Assembly: GCF_029227915.1 (NCBI RefSeq)
Contig: NC_079875.1
Location: 40,507,201 to 40,571,200, forward strand
Source of the DNA: Hydractinia symbiolongicarpus
Taxonomy: Eukaryota > Cnidaria > Hydrozoa > Anthoathecata > Hydractiniidae
Length of the DNA stretch: 64,000 nt
Direction of reading: 5' to 3'
Shown here: piece after piece, positions 28,551-39,455 of the stretch
Layout of the letters: every line of letters starts with the position of its first letter
Numbering within the stretch: the first letter of the stretch is position 1
The notes under the pieces: generated by a model
The model's input: the letters and a program-made list of their open reading frames with translations, nothing else
What the model was told of the DNA's origin: nothing
The model's database searches: none
Position numbers and translations under genes: made by a program

Positions 28551-30899
28551 AGACAATTGGACTCCAAGAAATAACATTCTTGTTATTTTGACGTGGTTGT
28601 CGGAATTCAGCGATTACACTGGGCACTGTGATAGCGCTTCATTTAAAAATTAAGCTAAAAAAAGTCATCTTTTTACTGTGGGACCTATCCTAGCCGTTAT
28701 CGCGCGCTGAAGAAATAGCGACAGTTTCAAAAACTACATTTCATAGGCTTTCTAACGGTGTCAGTCCGTTTGAGTTACAACTGTTGGGTCACATATTCGT
28801 ACCAACATGTATTTAGCGATATTTTTTGATATTACTAGGTTGCATCGCTTTTAACAATGAAACGTTGACTGTGGGACTTAATTGCACTAACTTTGGACTG
28901 TGACCTGATAAATGTGATAAATGAGACAATTGGACTCCAAGAAAAAACATTCTTCTTAATTTGACATGATTGCCGAAACTCAGCGATTACACTGAGCTCT
29001 CTGGTAGCGCTTCATTTAAGAGTTTAGATAAATAAGTCATTCTTTACTGTGGGACCAATCCTATCCGCTATCGCGCGCTGAAGAAATAGCGACAGTTTTA
29101 CAAACTAAATTTCATTGACTTTCTAACGGTGTCAGTCCGTTTGAGTTACAACGGTTGGGTCACATATTCGTACCAACATGTGTTTAGCGATATTTTTCTG
29201 ATATTACTTGGTTGCATCGCTTTTAACAATGAAACAATTGACTGTGGGACTAAATGGAGCTAACTTTGGACTGTGACCTGATAAATGTGATAAATGAGAC
29301 AATTGGACTCCAAGAAATAACATTCTTGTTAATTTGATGTGATTGCCGGAACTCAGCGATTACACTGGGCAATGTGGTAGCGCTTCATTTGAAAATTAAG
29401 CTAAAAAAAGTCATTTTTTTACTGTGGGACCTATCCTAGCCGTTAGCGCGCGTTGAAAAAAAAGCGACAGTTTCAAAAACTACATTTCATTGACTTTCTA
29501 ACGGTGTCAGTCCCTTTGAGTTAAAACGGTTGGGTCACATATTCGTACCAACATGTATTTAGCAATATTGTTCTGATATTACTAGGTTGCATCGCTTTTA
29601 ACAATGAAACGATTGACTGTGGGACTTAATTGAGCTAACTTTGGACTGTCACCTGATAAATGTCATAAATCAGACAATTGGACTCCAAGAAATAACATTC
29701 TTCTAAATTTGACGTGATTGCCGGATCTCAGCGATTACACTGGGCGCTGTGGTAGCGCTTCATTTAATAATTTAGATAAATAAAACATTATTACTGTGGG
29801 ACCAATCCTATTTGTTATCGCGCGCTGAAGAAATAGCGACAGTTTCAAAAACTACAATTCATTGACTTTCTAACGGTGTCAGTCCGTTTGAGTTACAACG
29901 GTTGGGTCACACATTCGTATCAATATGTATTTAGCGATATTTTTCTGTTATTACTAGGTTGCATCGCTTTTAACGATGAAACGATTGACTGTGGGACTTA
30001 ATTGAGCTAACTTTGGACTGTCACTTGATAAATGTGATAAATCAGACAATTGGACTCCATGAAATAACATTCTTCTAAATTTGACGTGATTGCCGGATCT
30101 CAGCGATTACACTGGGCACTGTGGTAGCGCTTCATTTAAAAATCTAGATAAATAAATCATTATTACTGTGGGACCAATCCTATTTGTTATCGCGCGCTGA
30201 AGAAATAGCGACAGTTTCAAAAACTACAATTCATTGAATTTCTAACGGTGTCAGTCCGTTTGAGTTACAACGGTTGGGTCACATATTCGTACCAATATGT
30301 ATTTAGCGATATTTTTCTGATATTACTAGGTTGCATCGCTTTTAACAATGAAACGATTGACTGTGGGACTTAATTGAGCTAACTTTGGACTGTGACCTGA
30401 TAAATGTGATAAATGAGACAATAGGACTCCAAGAAATAACATTCTTGTTAATTTGATGTGATTGCCAGAACTCAGCGATTACACTGGGCACTGTGGTAGC
30501 GCTTCATTTGAAAATTTAGATAAATAAATCATTATTACTGTGGGACCAATCCTATTTGTTATCGCGCGCTGAAGAAATAGCGACAGTTTCAAAAACTACA
30601 ATTCATTGACTTTCTAACGGTGTCAGTCCGTTTGAGTTACAACGGTTGGGTCACATATTCGTACCAATATGTATTTAGCGATATTTTTCTGATATTACTA
30701 GGTTGCATCGCTTTTAACAATGAAACGATTGACTGTGGGACTTAATTGAGCTAACTTTGGACTGTGACCTCATAAATGTGATAAATGAGACAATTGGACT
30801 CCAAGAAATAACATTCTTGTTAATTTGATGTGAATGCCGGAACTCAGCGATTACACTGGGCAATGTGGTAGCGCTTCATTTGAAAATTAAGCTAAAAAA

Positions 30900-32400
30900 A
30901 GTCATTTTTTACTGTGGGACCTATCCTAGCCGTTAGCGCGCGTTGAAGAAAAAGCGAGAGTTTCAAAAACTACATTTCATTGACTTTCTAACAGTTTCAG
31001 TCCCTTTGAGTTACAACGGTTGGGTCATATATTCGTACCAACATGTATTTAGCGATATTGTTCTGATATTACTAGGTTGCATCGCTTTTAACAATGAAAC
31101 GATTGACTGTGGGACTTAATTGAGCTAACTTTTGACTGTGACCTGATAAATGTGATAAATGAGACAATTGGACTCCAAGAAATAACATTCTTGTTAATTT
31201 GATGTGAATGCCAGAACTCAGCGATTACACTGGGCACTGTGGTAGCGCTTCATTTGAAAATTAAGCTAAAAAAAGTCATTTTTTACTGTGGGACCTATCC
31301 TAGCCGTTAGCGCGCGTTGAAGAAAAAGCGACAGTTTCAAAAACTACATTTCATTGACTTTCTAACAGTGTCAGTCCCTTTGAGTTACAACGGTTGGGTC
31401 ACATGTTCGTACCAACATGTATTTAGCGATATTGTTCTGATATTACTAGGTTGCATCGCTTTTAACAATGAAACGATTGACTGTGGGACTTAATTGAGCT
31501 AACTTTGGACTGTCACCTGATAAATGTGATAAATCAGACAATTGGACTCCAAGAAATAGCATTCTTCTAAATTTGACGTGATTGCCGGAACTCAGCGATT
31601 ACACTGGGCACTGTGATAGCGCTTCATTTAAAAATTAAGCTAAAAAAAGTCATTTTTTACTGTGGGACCTATCCTAGCCGTTAGCGCGCGTTGAAGAAAA
31701 AGCGAGAGTTTCAAAAACTACATTTCATTGACTTTCTAACAGTTTCAGTCCCTTTGAGTTACAACGGTTGGGTCATATATTCGTACCAACATGTATTTAG
31801 CGATATTGTTCTGATATTACTAGGTTGCATCGCTTTTAACAATGAAACGATTGACTGTGGGACTTAATTGAGCTAACTTTTGACTGTGACCTGATAAATG
31901 TGATAAATGAGACAATTGGACTCCAAGAAATAACATTCTTGTTAATTTGATGTGAATGCCAGAACTCAGCGATTACACTGGGCACTGTGGTAGCGCTTCA
32001 TTTGAAAATTAAGCTAAAAAAAGTCATTTTTTACTGTGGGACCTATCCTAGCCGTTAGCGCGCGTTGAAGAAAAAGCGACAGTTTCAAAAACTACATTTC
32101 ATTGACTTTCTAACAGTGTCAGTCCCTTTGAGTTACAACGGTTGGGTCACATGTTCGTACCAACATGTATTTAGCGATATTGTTCTGATATTACTAGGTT
32201 GCATCGCTTTTAACAATGAAACGATTGACTGTGGGACTTAATTGAGCTAACTTTGGACTGTCACCTGATAAATGTGATAAATCAGACAATTGGACTCCAA
32301 GAAATAGCATTCTTCTAAATTTGACGTGATTGCCGGAACTCAGCGATTACACTGGGCACTGTGATAGCGCTTCATTTAAAAATTAAGCTAAAAAAAGTCA
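30900..32400. repeat. HOR domain, 2-monomer period (748 bp, two copies)
   Basis: The variant gcgagagtttc with cagtttcagtccc occurs at 30,954 and 31,702. The intervening monomer carries gtgaatgccagaac in both copies. Confidence 0.87.
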
Positions 32401-35376
32401 TTTTTTTACTGTGGGACCTATCTTAGCCGTTAGCGCGCGTTGAAGAAAAAGCGACAGTTTCAAAAACTACATTTCATTGACTTTCTAACAGTGTCAGTCC
32501 CTTTGAGTTACAACGGTTGGGTCACATATTCGTACCAACATGTACTTAGCGATATTTTTCTGATATTACTAGGTTGCATCGCTTTTAACAATGAAACGAT
32601 TGACAGTGGGACTTAATTGAGCTAACTTTGGACTGTCACCTGATAAATGTGATAAATCAGACAATTGGACTCCAAGAAATAACATTCTTCTAAATTTGAC
32701 GTGATTGCCGGAACTCAGCGATTACACTGGGCACTGTGATAGCGCTTCATTTAAAAATTAAGCTAAAAAAAGTCATTTTTTTACTGTGGGACCTATCGTA
32801 GCCGTTATCGCGCGCTGAAGAAATAGCGACAGTTTCAAAAACTACATTTCATTGGCTTTCTAACGCTGTCAGTGCGTTTGAGTTACAACTGTTGGGTCAC
32901 ATATTCGTACCAACATGTATTTAGCGATATTTTTTTGATATTACTAGGTTGCATCGCTTTTAACAATGAAACGTTGACTGTGGGACTGAATTACACTAAC
33001 TTTGGACTGTGACCTGATAAATGTGATAAATGAGACAATTCGATTCTAAGAAATAACATTCTTCTTAATTTGACGAGATTGCAGAACTCAGCGATTACAT
33101 TGGGCTTTGTGGTAGCGCTTCATTTAAGGATTAAGATAAAAAAGTCATTTTTTTATTGTGGGACCAATCCTAGCCAATATCTCGCGCTAAAGAAATAGTG
33201 ACAGTTTCAAAAACTACATTTCATTGACTTTCTAACGGTGTCAGTCCGTTTGAGTTACAACGGTTGGTTCACATATTCGTACCAACATGTATTTAGCGAT
33301 ATTTTTCAAGTATTACCAGGTTGCATCGCTTTTAACAATGAAACGATTGACTGTGGGACTTAATTGTGCTAACTTTGGACTGTGACCTGATAAATGTGAT
33401 ACATGAGACAATTGGACTCCAAGAAATAACATTCTTGTTAATTTGATGTGATTGCCGGAACTTAGCGATTACACTGGGCACTGTGGTAGCGATTCATTTA
33501 AAAATTAGGCTAAAAAAGTCATTTTTTAACTGTGTGACCTATCCTAGCCGTTAGCGCGCGTTGAAGAAAAAGCGACAGTTTCAAAAACTACATTTCATTG
33601 ACTTTCTAACAGTGTCAGTCCCTTTGAGTTACAACGGTTGTGTCACATATTCGTACCAACATGTATTTAGCGATATTGTTCTGACATTACTAGGTTGCAT
33701 CGCTTTTAACAATGAAACGATTGACTGTGGGACTTAATTGAGCTAACTTTGGACTGTCACCTGATAAATGTGATAAATCAGACAATTGGACTCCAAGAAA
33801 TAGCATTCTTCTAAATTTGACGTGATTGCCGGAACTCAGCGATTACACTGGGCACTGTGATAGCGCTTCATTTAAAAATTAAGCTAAAAAAAGTCATTTT
33901 TTTACTGTGGGACCTATCTTAGCCGTTAGCGCGCGTTGAAGAAAAAGCGACAGTTTCAAAAACTACATTTCATTGACTTTCTAACAGTGTCAGTCCCTTT
34001 GAGTTACAACGGTTGGGTCACATATTCGTACCAACATGTACTTAGCGATATTTTTCTGATATTACTAGGTTGCATCGCTTTTAACAATGAAACGATTGAC
34101 AGTGGGACTTAATTGAGCTAACTTTGGACTGTCACCTGATAAATGTGATAAATCAGACAATTGGACTCCAAGAAATAACATTCTTCTAAATTTGACGTGA
34201 TTGCCGGAACTCAGCGATTACACTGGGCACTGTGATAGCGCTTCATTTAAAAATTAAGCTAAAAAAAGTCATTTTTTTACTGTGGGACCTATCGTAGCCG
34301 TTATCGCGCGCTGAAGAAATAGCGACAGTTTCAAAAACTACATTTCATTGGCTTTCTAACGCTGTCAGTGCGTTTGAGTTACAACTGTTGGGTCACATAT
34401 TCGTACCAACATGTATTTAGCGATATTTTTTTGATATTACTAGGTTGCATCGCTTTTAACAATGAAACGTTGACTGTGGGACTGAATTACACTAACTTTG
34501 GACTGTGACCTGATAAATGTGATAAATGAGACAATTCGATTCTAAGAAATAACATTCTTCTTAATTTGACGAGATTGCAGAACTCAGCGATTACATTGGG
34601 CTTTGTGGTAGCGCTTCATTTAAGGATTAAGATAAAAAAGTCATTTTTTTATTGTGGGACCAATCCTAGCCAATATCTCGCGCTAAAGAAATAGTGACAG
34701 TTTCAAAAACTACATTTCATTGACTTTCTAACGGTGTCAGTCCGTTTGAGTTACAACGGTTGGTTCACATATTCGTACCAACATGTATTTAGCGATATTT
34801 TTCAAGTATTACCAGGTTGCATCGCTTTTAACAATGAAACGATTGACTGTGGGACTTAATTGTGCTAACTTTGGACTGTGACCTGATAAATGTGATACAT
34901 GAGACAATTGGACTCCAAGAAATAACATTCTTGTTAATTTGATGTGATTGCCGGAACTTAGCGATTACACTGGGCACTGTGGTAGCGATTCATTTAAAAA
35001 TTAGGCTAAAAAAGTCATTTTTTAACTGTGTGACCTATCCTAGCCGTTAGCGCGCGTTGAAGAAAAAGCGACAGTTTCAAAAACTACATTTCATTGACTT
35101 TCTAACAGTGTCAGTCCCTTTGAGTTACAACGGTTGTGTCACATATTCGTACCAACATGTATTTAGCGATATTGTTCTGACATTACTAGGTTGCATCGCT
35201 TTTAACTATGAAACGATTGACTGTGGGACTTAATTGAGCTAACTTTGGACTGTCACCTGATAAATGTAATAAATCAGACAATTGGACTCCAAGAAATAAC
35301 ATTCTTCTAAATTTGACGTGATTGCCGGAACTCAGCGTTTACACTGGGCACTGTGATAGCGCTTCATTTAAAAATT
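32400..35376. repeat. HOR domain, 4-monomer period (1,496 bp, about two copies, cut by the large transposon)
   Basis: tgtacttagcg occurs at 32,541 and 34,037, and tatcttagcc at about 32,420 and 33,916, both 1,496 bp apart. The second copy runs into the 10.7-kb transposon at 35,377. Confidence 0.88.
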
Positions 35377-35378
35377 TA

Positions 35379-35396
35379 CTCGGCGACGTTAAGGCG
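35379..35396 (+). repeat. Left terminal inverted repeat of the large transposon
   Basis: 18 bp, identical to the reverse complement of 46,064-46,081. Beyond it the two arms share only a short TCTG at the same offset (three bases further in). Confidence 0.95.
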
Positions 35397-37359
35397 GGGT
35401 CTGCAAAATACACACTTTTTTTAAATTGATTTTTTGCTGACTTTGAAGCTTTGTTGTGTTGTTTTAACAAACCGCTGTACCCAACTCGAATTATATTTGG
35501 TCAGTAGAACTCTTCGATCTTCAAAAAATGTAGGTACATGAGAATAATGTGGGATTCCTTTTGTGAAATACGAGAAAGTTTAAAGGGTACAAAATGAGGT
35601 ATATTTTTGCTTGGGGCTGGCTGAATTTTTATGGAGAGACAATGAAAATATGTTTTTGTATTGCCTATGGATATGTATTTACAACTTCTTTCGTGAGATA
35701 TGTCCAGCATATAGAAGAAATTCCTAAATTTTAAAGTTTTTTCTTCCAAAATTTGGTTTTTTTTAATGTTGTGACTGCTTTCGTGCTGATAAACGGTTTT
35801 CTATTATAGTTGCCACATATGTCATGTAAGAAATGTTAAAAGTAATGTTTTTGCTAAGTATTTCAACAATTTGTTTGACTTATTTAGTAAAATTCAGCTA
35901 GCCCCAAGCAATTCTTTTTATCTCTGTTCTCCAAAACCAGTTTATTGCCGCCATTACCTGGTCTGCATTTTCTGGGTGAGCAGAAGGTCGTGGTAGCCAT
36001 ATTGAACTTTGTGGGATTTGTCCTAGCTAATTGAAAAATCAGTCAAAGCTATATCGCCAGCTGTGTATAATTTTATTTTTAAGAAATTAGCCAAAAGTTA
36101 GTTCAGTTATAGACAGTTATAGCAATAAACATCATAGAACATTTTCTATAGCTCTTCCTCTAGACAGGATCCCCTAGGTTCACAAGCGAAAGCTCTTTAT
36201 AACCAGAGTATTGCAGATTATGGTTAAATACATTAGCTACATTTTGTTGTGATGAAATAAAATGCTTTTGTGTAGAATCTCATTTCTGTTATTAAAATTA
36301 ATGACTATATATGTGTTCTGAAGATAGAGCTGTATGCAATTTTCCCCTTTATGAAAGGTTCACTATACTAATGTCCTCAATACCTCTATAGCTATAGGTA
36401 TATACAAGTTAATTATGATCTCTCATTTGCAATACTAATACCTTGTTTTGTTGTTAGGAATTTAATTTTAGAGTAGTTTTTTATCATAATTTAAAGGAAA
36501 TTAATGATAAACGAGAGTCATTAAATTATAGATACTAAAAAAAACAGTGTGCCTGAATCAATATAGAAAGGGTTGCGAAGCAGGGGGCAGAGTCTCCTAT
36601 GTTCGCAAGTGAAAAGTTGTGCACTGAAGACAATGTGAAGGTTCCTTCTAGTTGTTAGTTTTTTATCATTTATTTGATATTATTTCTATATTTTTAGGTT
36701 TATTTTCTTCTGTTGAGATAGAAGTTTCTTACTAGTAATTTAGTTGATTCTCTACTGTGACAGTGGAATGATTATAACAAAAGCTTCACATTTGTTAAAG
36801 TTTTATCATTTTTTGTCTGTGTTCAAGTTATTGGGTTTGTCGTCCTTTGTAATAATATAATTTTAACCTTTTAGGCTTCGATTATGCATAAAGAATGAGG
36901 ATTTCCCAGTACTAGTTCTTTCATTGGTAAAAAAAATGAACATAATTTAACATATATATATACACATAAAATTGCAGGGTATATATACATAGGGTTAGCT
37001 ATTTTGATTGTTATGTAACAAGGGGAAGTGACTAGAAAATCTTATAAAGATTTTATGCCACTTTTTATCATTTTCAAGGAAATCCATTTGTTAAATTTTT
37101 AACCACTTTTTTGTTTTCTAGTTCAGTGTTAATAACTTATCCAATTTTAACCTTGCCAATACAAAATAAAAATTGTTAACGTGAAACACAACAGACATGA
37201 AACAGGCAAATTATTGGATTAATTGAATTAATTATTGTAATTTTATGAGAATCTGCTTTAGTTATTTTGATTTTTTCACCTATTTTGGCCTGAAAATGTT
37301 CTTAGTTGTTATAATATTTTAGGAATTTTTGTTATAGAAATCTGTGACCAAAAAAAGTA
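35397..37359. other. Non-coding left arm of the large transposon
   Basis: AT-rich, with no convincing coding sequence. The 82-codon minus-strand frame at 35,501-35,749 overlaps an inverted repeat and is probably chance. Visible structure: a pair of inverted arms at 35,607-35,630 and 35,889-35,911 (TTGCTTGGGGCTRGCTGAA core) about 260 bp apart, possibly a decayed MITE, and an (AT)n stretch near 36,953. Nothing else is recognised. Confidence 0.6.
35607..35911. repeat. Inverted repeat pair, possible decayed MITE
   Basis: The arm at 35,607-35,630 and the reverse complement of 35,889-35,911 agree over about 23 bases with one clear mismatch. No clean target duplication is seen: the flanks are T-rich and only loosely alike. 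It could be a small nested element or a structural feature of the host transposon. Confidence 0.45.
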
Positions 37360-38044
37360 TTAAGCCGCTTTTACACGATCAAATTTCGTATGACATATAC
37401 TATATGATCATATAAATTTGATTGTGTAACATACGTTATATATATGATAAAAATTTCTATTTTTAAGGATAAAACACGTCCTATTTTTTATATGATATAT
37501 GATCATATAAACCTATTGTCTTCTATTGAAATTCAGATGTTAACCAATCATAACGCGTTTTTAATTGTACTGAAGTTATGTAAACATGAAACAAACATAC
37601 AGAAGAGCAAGGAAATATTCAAGAGAAAAACATTGCAGGAATAAAATCTAAAATCGACACAGACACATTTTTTCAACAAGCGCAAAGATTTCGTCAAAAT
37701 TTTCTGCCGTTATTTGCAAGTAATTCTTAGTCTTTCTGCTGTTCTAAACGCAAAACCGAGATCCAAGTCTCATAAAGATGGAGTTGTGACCGCCTACTCC
37801 ACCTCCGCCTAACCAAATATATACTTTCTTTTTTTACTTTTTTACTTTTTTTGAGACAACTGCAGTTATTACAGCAGTTGCGCAAGTCCTTGTCACTCAA
37901 GTTGATAAAGAAAAAGAAGTGAAAGTAAAATTTGATGCACAATATATGATCGTGTAATACCAGTCCATATGATGAGACGAGCAGGTGGTTTATAATGATC
38001 ATATATTATGTCATATAAAATTTGATCGTGGTAAAGCGGCTTTA
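37360..38044. mobile_element. Nested MITE, PIF/Harbinger-like (679 bp, TTA duplication)
   Basis: The element 37,363-38,041 is flanked by TTA at 37,360-37,362 and 38,042-38,044. Both ends begin AGCCGCTTT, then ACGATCAAATTT after a small offset, with looser inverted similarity for about 50 bp that includes ATGATCAT. A three-base TWA duplication is the hallmark of PIF/Harbinger elements, hence the assignment. Internal frames (a 66-codon plus-strand frame at 37,444 and a 91-codon minus-strand frame at 37,727) resemble no transposase and lie partly in pyrimidine-rich sequence, so it is non-autonomous. Confidence 0.85.
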
Positions 38045-38172
38045 GGCAACATTTTCCGTCCAAAACTAACTTTTATTCAGAGTTGTTGCTTTTTTATAAA
38101 ATATCAAAATACAGTGTACGAATAAAACAGGGTGAGCAGTATATAGATTTTTTCCTTTAAGAAAATGTTTTG

Positions 38173-38658
38173 TAAAGCTCGGTTCCCACTGTGGTTTAAG
38201 TGTGTTTTAAGTATGTTTAAAATAAGATTTTATAGTTAAAGCATAATGTGAACGTGTTCGTGTTTTAAAATTTTCGGCATAAAACCTGTTTAAACCACAG
38301 ATAAAATAAAACCTTAGATCAAAAAATTTTGATATTGTGGTTTAAAGTTCAAAGGCACCAACAAAGGAGTTTTCAACGATTTTAGGGCACATTTTGCGCA
38401 TTTTCACGTTAAAGACAGAAAAGAGAATAAAAAATGGCAGAAAATAAATAAGTTTGGTACAGGAAGAGAATCTTAGCGAACTTATTCGCAAATATCCAGT
38501 GATTTTTTGATAAATCACAAAGGCTACAAAGAGAGAAATGTTTTTGCTTTTAAAACAGTGGGAATGCTCAGGTTTTATTTTAATTTTTAAAACACATTTA
38601 AAACCTTTTAGGTTTTATATTTAAACCCAAGTTAAACCACAGTGGGAACCAAGCTTAA
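38173..38658. mobile_element. Second nested MITE, PIF/Harbinger-like (480 bp, TAA duplication)
   Basis: The element 38,176-38,655 is flanked by TAA at 38,173-38,175 and 38,656-38,658. Its termini are inverted copies of AGCTYGGTTCCCACTGTGG followed by TTTAA, with one mismatch in about 24 bp. It is AT-rich with repeated GTTTTAAA-type words and no ORF. Its terminal sequence differs from the MITE 130 bp to the left, so these are two families that landed side by side. Confidence 0.85.
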
Positions 38659-38799
38659 ATGTGTTCCGCTCATTTTAGTGCGAAAATTTGTTATTTTTTT
38701 ACAGTATGCTGCAGATATTTTATATCAAAGTACAATTCTTGTAGAACTGCAACAATTACCTTTCTGAAATTTCTGCTTTTTAAAGGATGTATTTTTAAC

Positions 38800-38866
38800 A
38801 TGCTTGATGCTGGTTCAAATCCAGTTCCTTTACATAAAAGGATAGCTCAATGGTAGAGCAAAGCAT
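38800..38866 (+). ncRNA. Circularly permuted tRNA-like sequence (putative)
   Basis: Visible pairings, in order: ATGCTT (38,800-38,805) with AAGCAT (38,861-38,866), the would-be anticodon stem; a T-arm GCTGG/CCAGT around TTCAAAT (38,809-38,825); TCCTTT with AAAGGA closed by five bases (38,826-38,842), the would-be acceptor stem; then TA and a D-arm GCTC/GAGC around AATGGTA (38,845-38,859). The D-arm plus flanks matches a Pol III A box and the T-arm a B box (ggttcaaatcc), but B precedes A. The cloverleaf is therefore present with its 3' half first and its ends in the anticodon loop. A hairpin (attattag/ctaatgat) follows directly. Alternatives: the junction of two decayed tandem tRNAs or of a tRNA-derived SINE. 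No expression evidence. Confidence 0.45.
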
Positions 38867-39353
38867 TATTAGTAGCCTAATGATAAGTGCAATGCATGGT
38901 GTGCTTCTAAATTTTACTTTATAGTTAGTATATGAAAGAATTATGAAAGAATGTAGCCCATTTTTTTACGGTGTAAGGATGAAGACCTATCAGGACAAAG
39001 CGCTTTTTTGATGTAAATTGCTAAATGTTTAGGCAACTTATTTTCAAGTTTTAGTTAATTTTTTTTACCTAATGATCTCCTAGCTTTATTTTTTTAGCAA
39101 CTATTAGGCTAATCACGTTTTTATTAAATAAATAAATAAATTATTTGTTAACTTAAATTTGTACTGCACTTTTAATTTTCTTATGTTGTTTTATTACCAA
39201 GATTTGAATTGTTTTTAGCAGCCATTTTCAAAGGTTGCACAGGGACGAAGTAGCTTTAATGTAGCCAATGCACATTTTGATTGAATGTATGTTGCGAAAA
39301 AATAAACGCAGACATAAAATCGCCGGACAACGAATAAGAATCGGCTATTCCAC

Positions 39354-39383
39354 CCAATAAGGTTTCAGTAATATCAGGGGCGG
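39354..39383 (+). promoter_or_regulatory. Possible core promoter elements of the transposase gene
   Basis: A CCAAT box at 39,354-39,358 and a GC-box-like GGGGCGG at 39,377-39,383 lie 70-100 bp before the first ATG, in a locally GC-richer patch. A TATAAAA string abuts the ATG, too close to act as its TATA box. Assigned from motifs only. Confidence 0.3.
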
Positions 39384-39455
39384 CAAAAAATAAATAATTT
39401 AGGCGGGAAAATAAACACGGCGGTGCACAAGCGTTTTGGTGGCGTTCACTATAAA

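Larger units (their letters stand above)
12048..35376. repeat. Satellite array, middle block (about 373-bp monomers, several HOR periods)
   Basis: Continuation of the same satellite, about 62 monomers. It joins the left block without loss once the TTAA element is removed. Successive HOR domains have periods of 5, 3, 6, 2 and 4 monomers and are listed separately. Between them are monomers with no obvious local copy (for example 12,048-13,138, 18,800-19,900 and 28,700-30,900). A single-monomer duplication sharing the variant gcgggctgaag lies at about 22,700-23,280. No gene is visible; small frames in this block are repeat by-products. Confidence 0.97.
38659..39455. other. Non-coding stretch between nested MITE and transposase gene
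   Basis: Holds the tRNA-like sequence (separate entry), AT-rich DNA with an (aaat)n run near 39,126, and a presumptive promoter just before the gene. The 65-codon plus-strand frame at 38,659-38,856 translates tRNA-like DNA and is not a gene. Confidence 0.55.

Noticed and set aside
35501-35749. 82-codon minus-strand ORF in the left arm of the large transposon
   Set aside because: It overlaps one arm of an inverted repeat, has no start context or homology I recognise, and is explained as chance.
36165-36625. Two loosely similar stretches (cctaggttcacaagcgaaagc and cctatgttcgcaagtgaaaag)
   Set aside because: Only about 20 bases agree, with several mismatches; too weak to call a repeat.
38659-38856. 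65-codon ORF ending in the tRNA-like region
   Set aside because: The reading AGSNPV is the familiar translation of a tRNA T-arm; it is not a protein gene.
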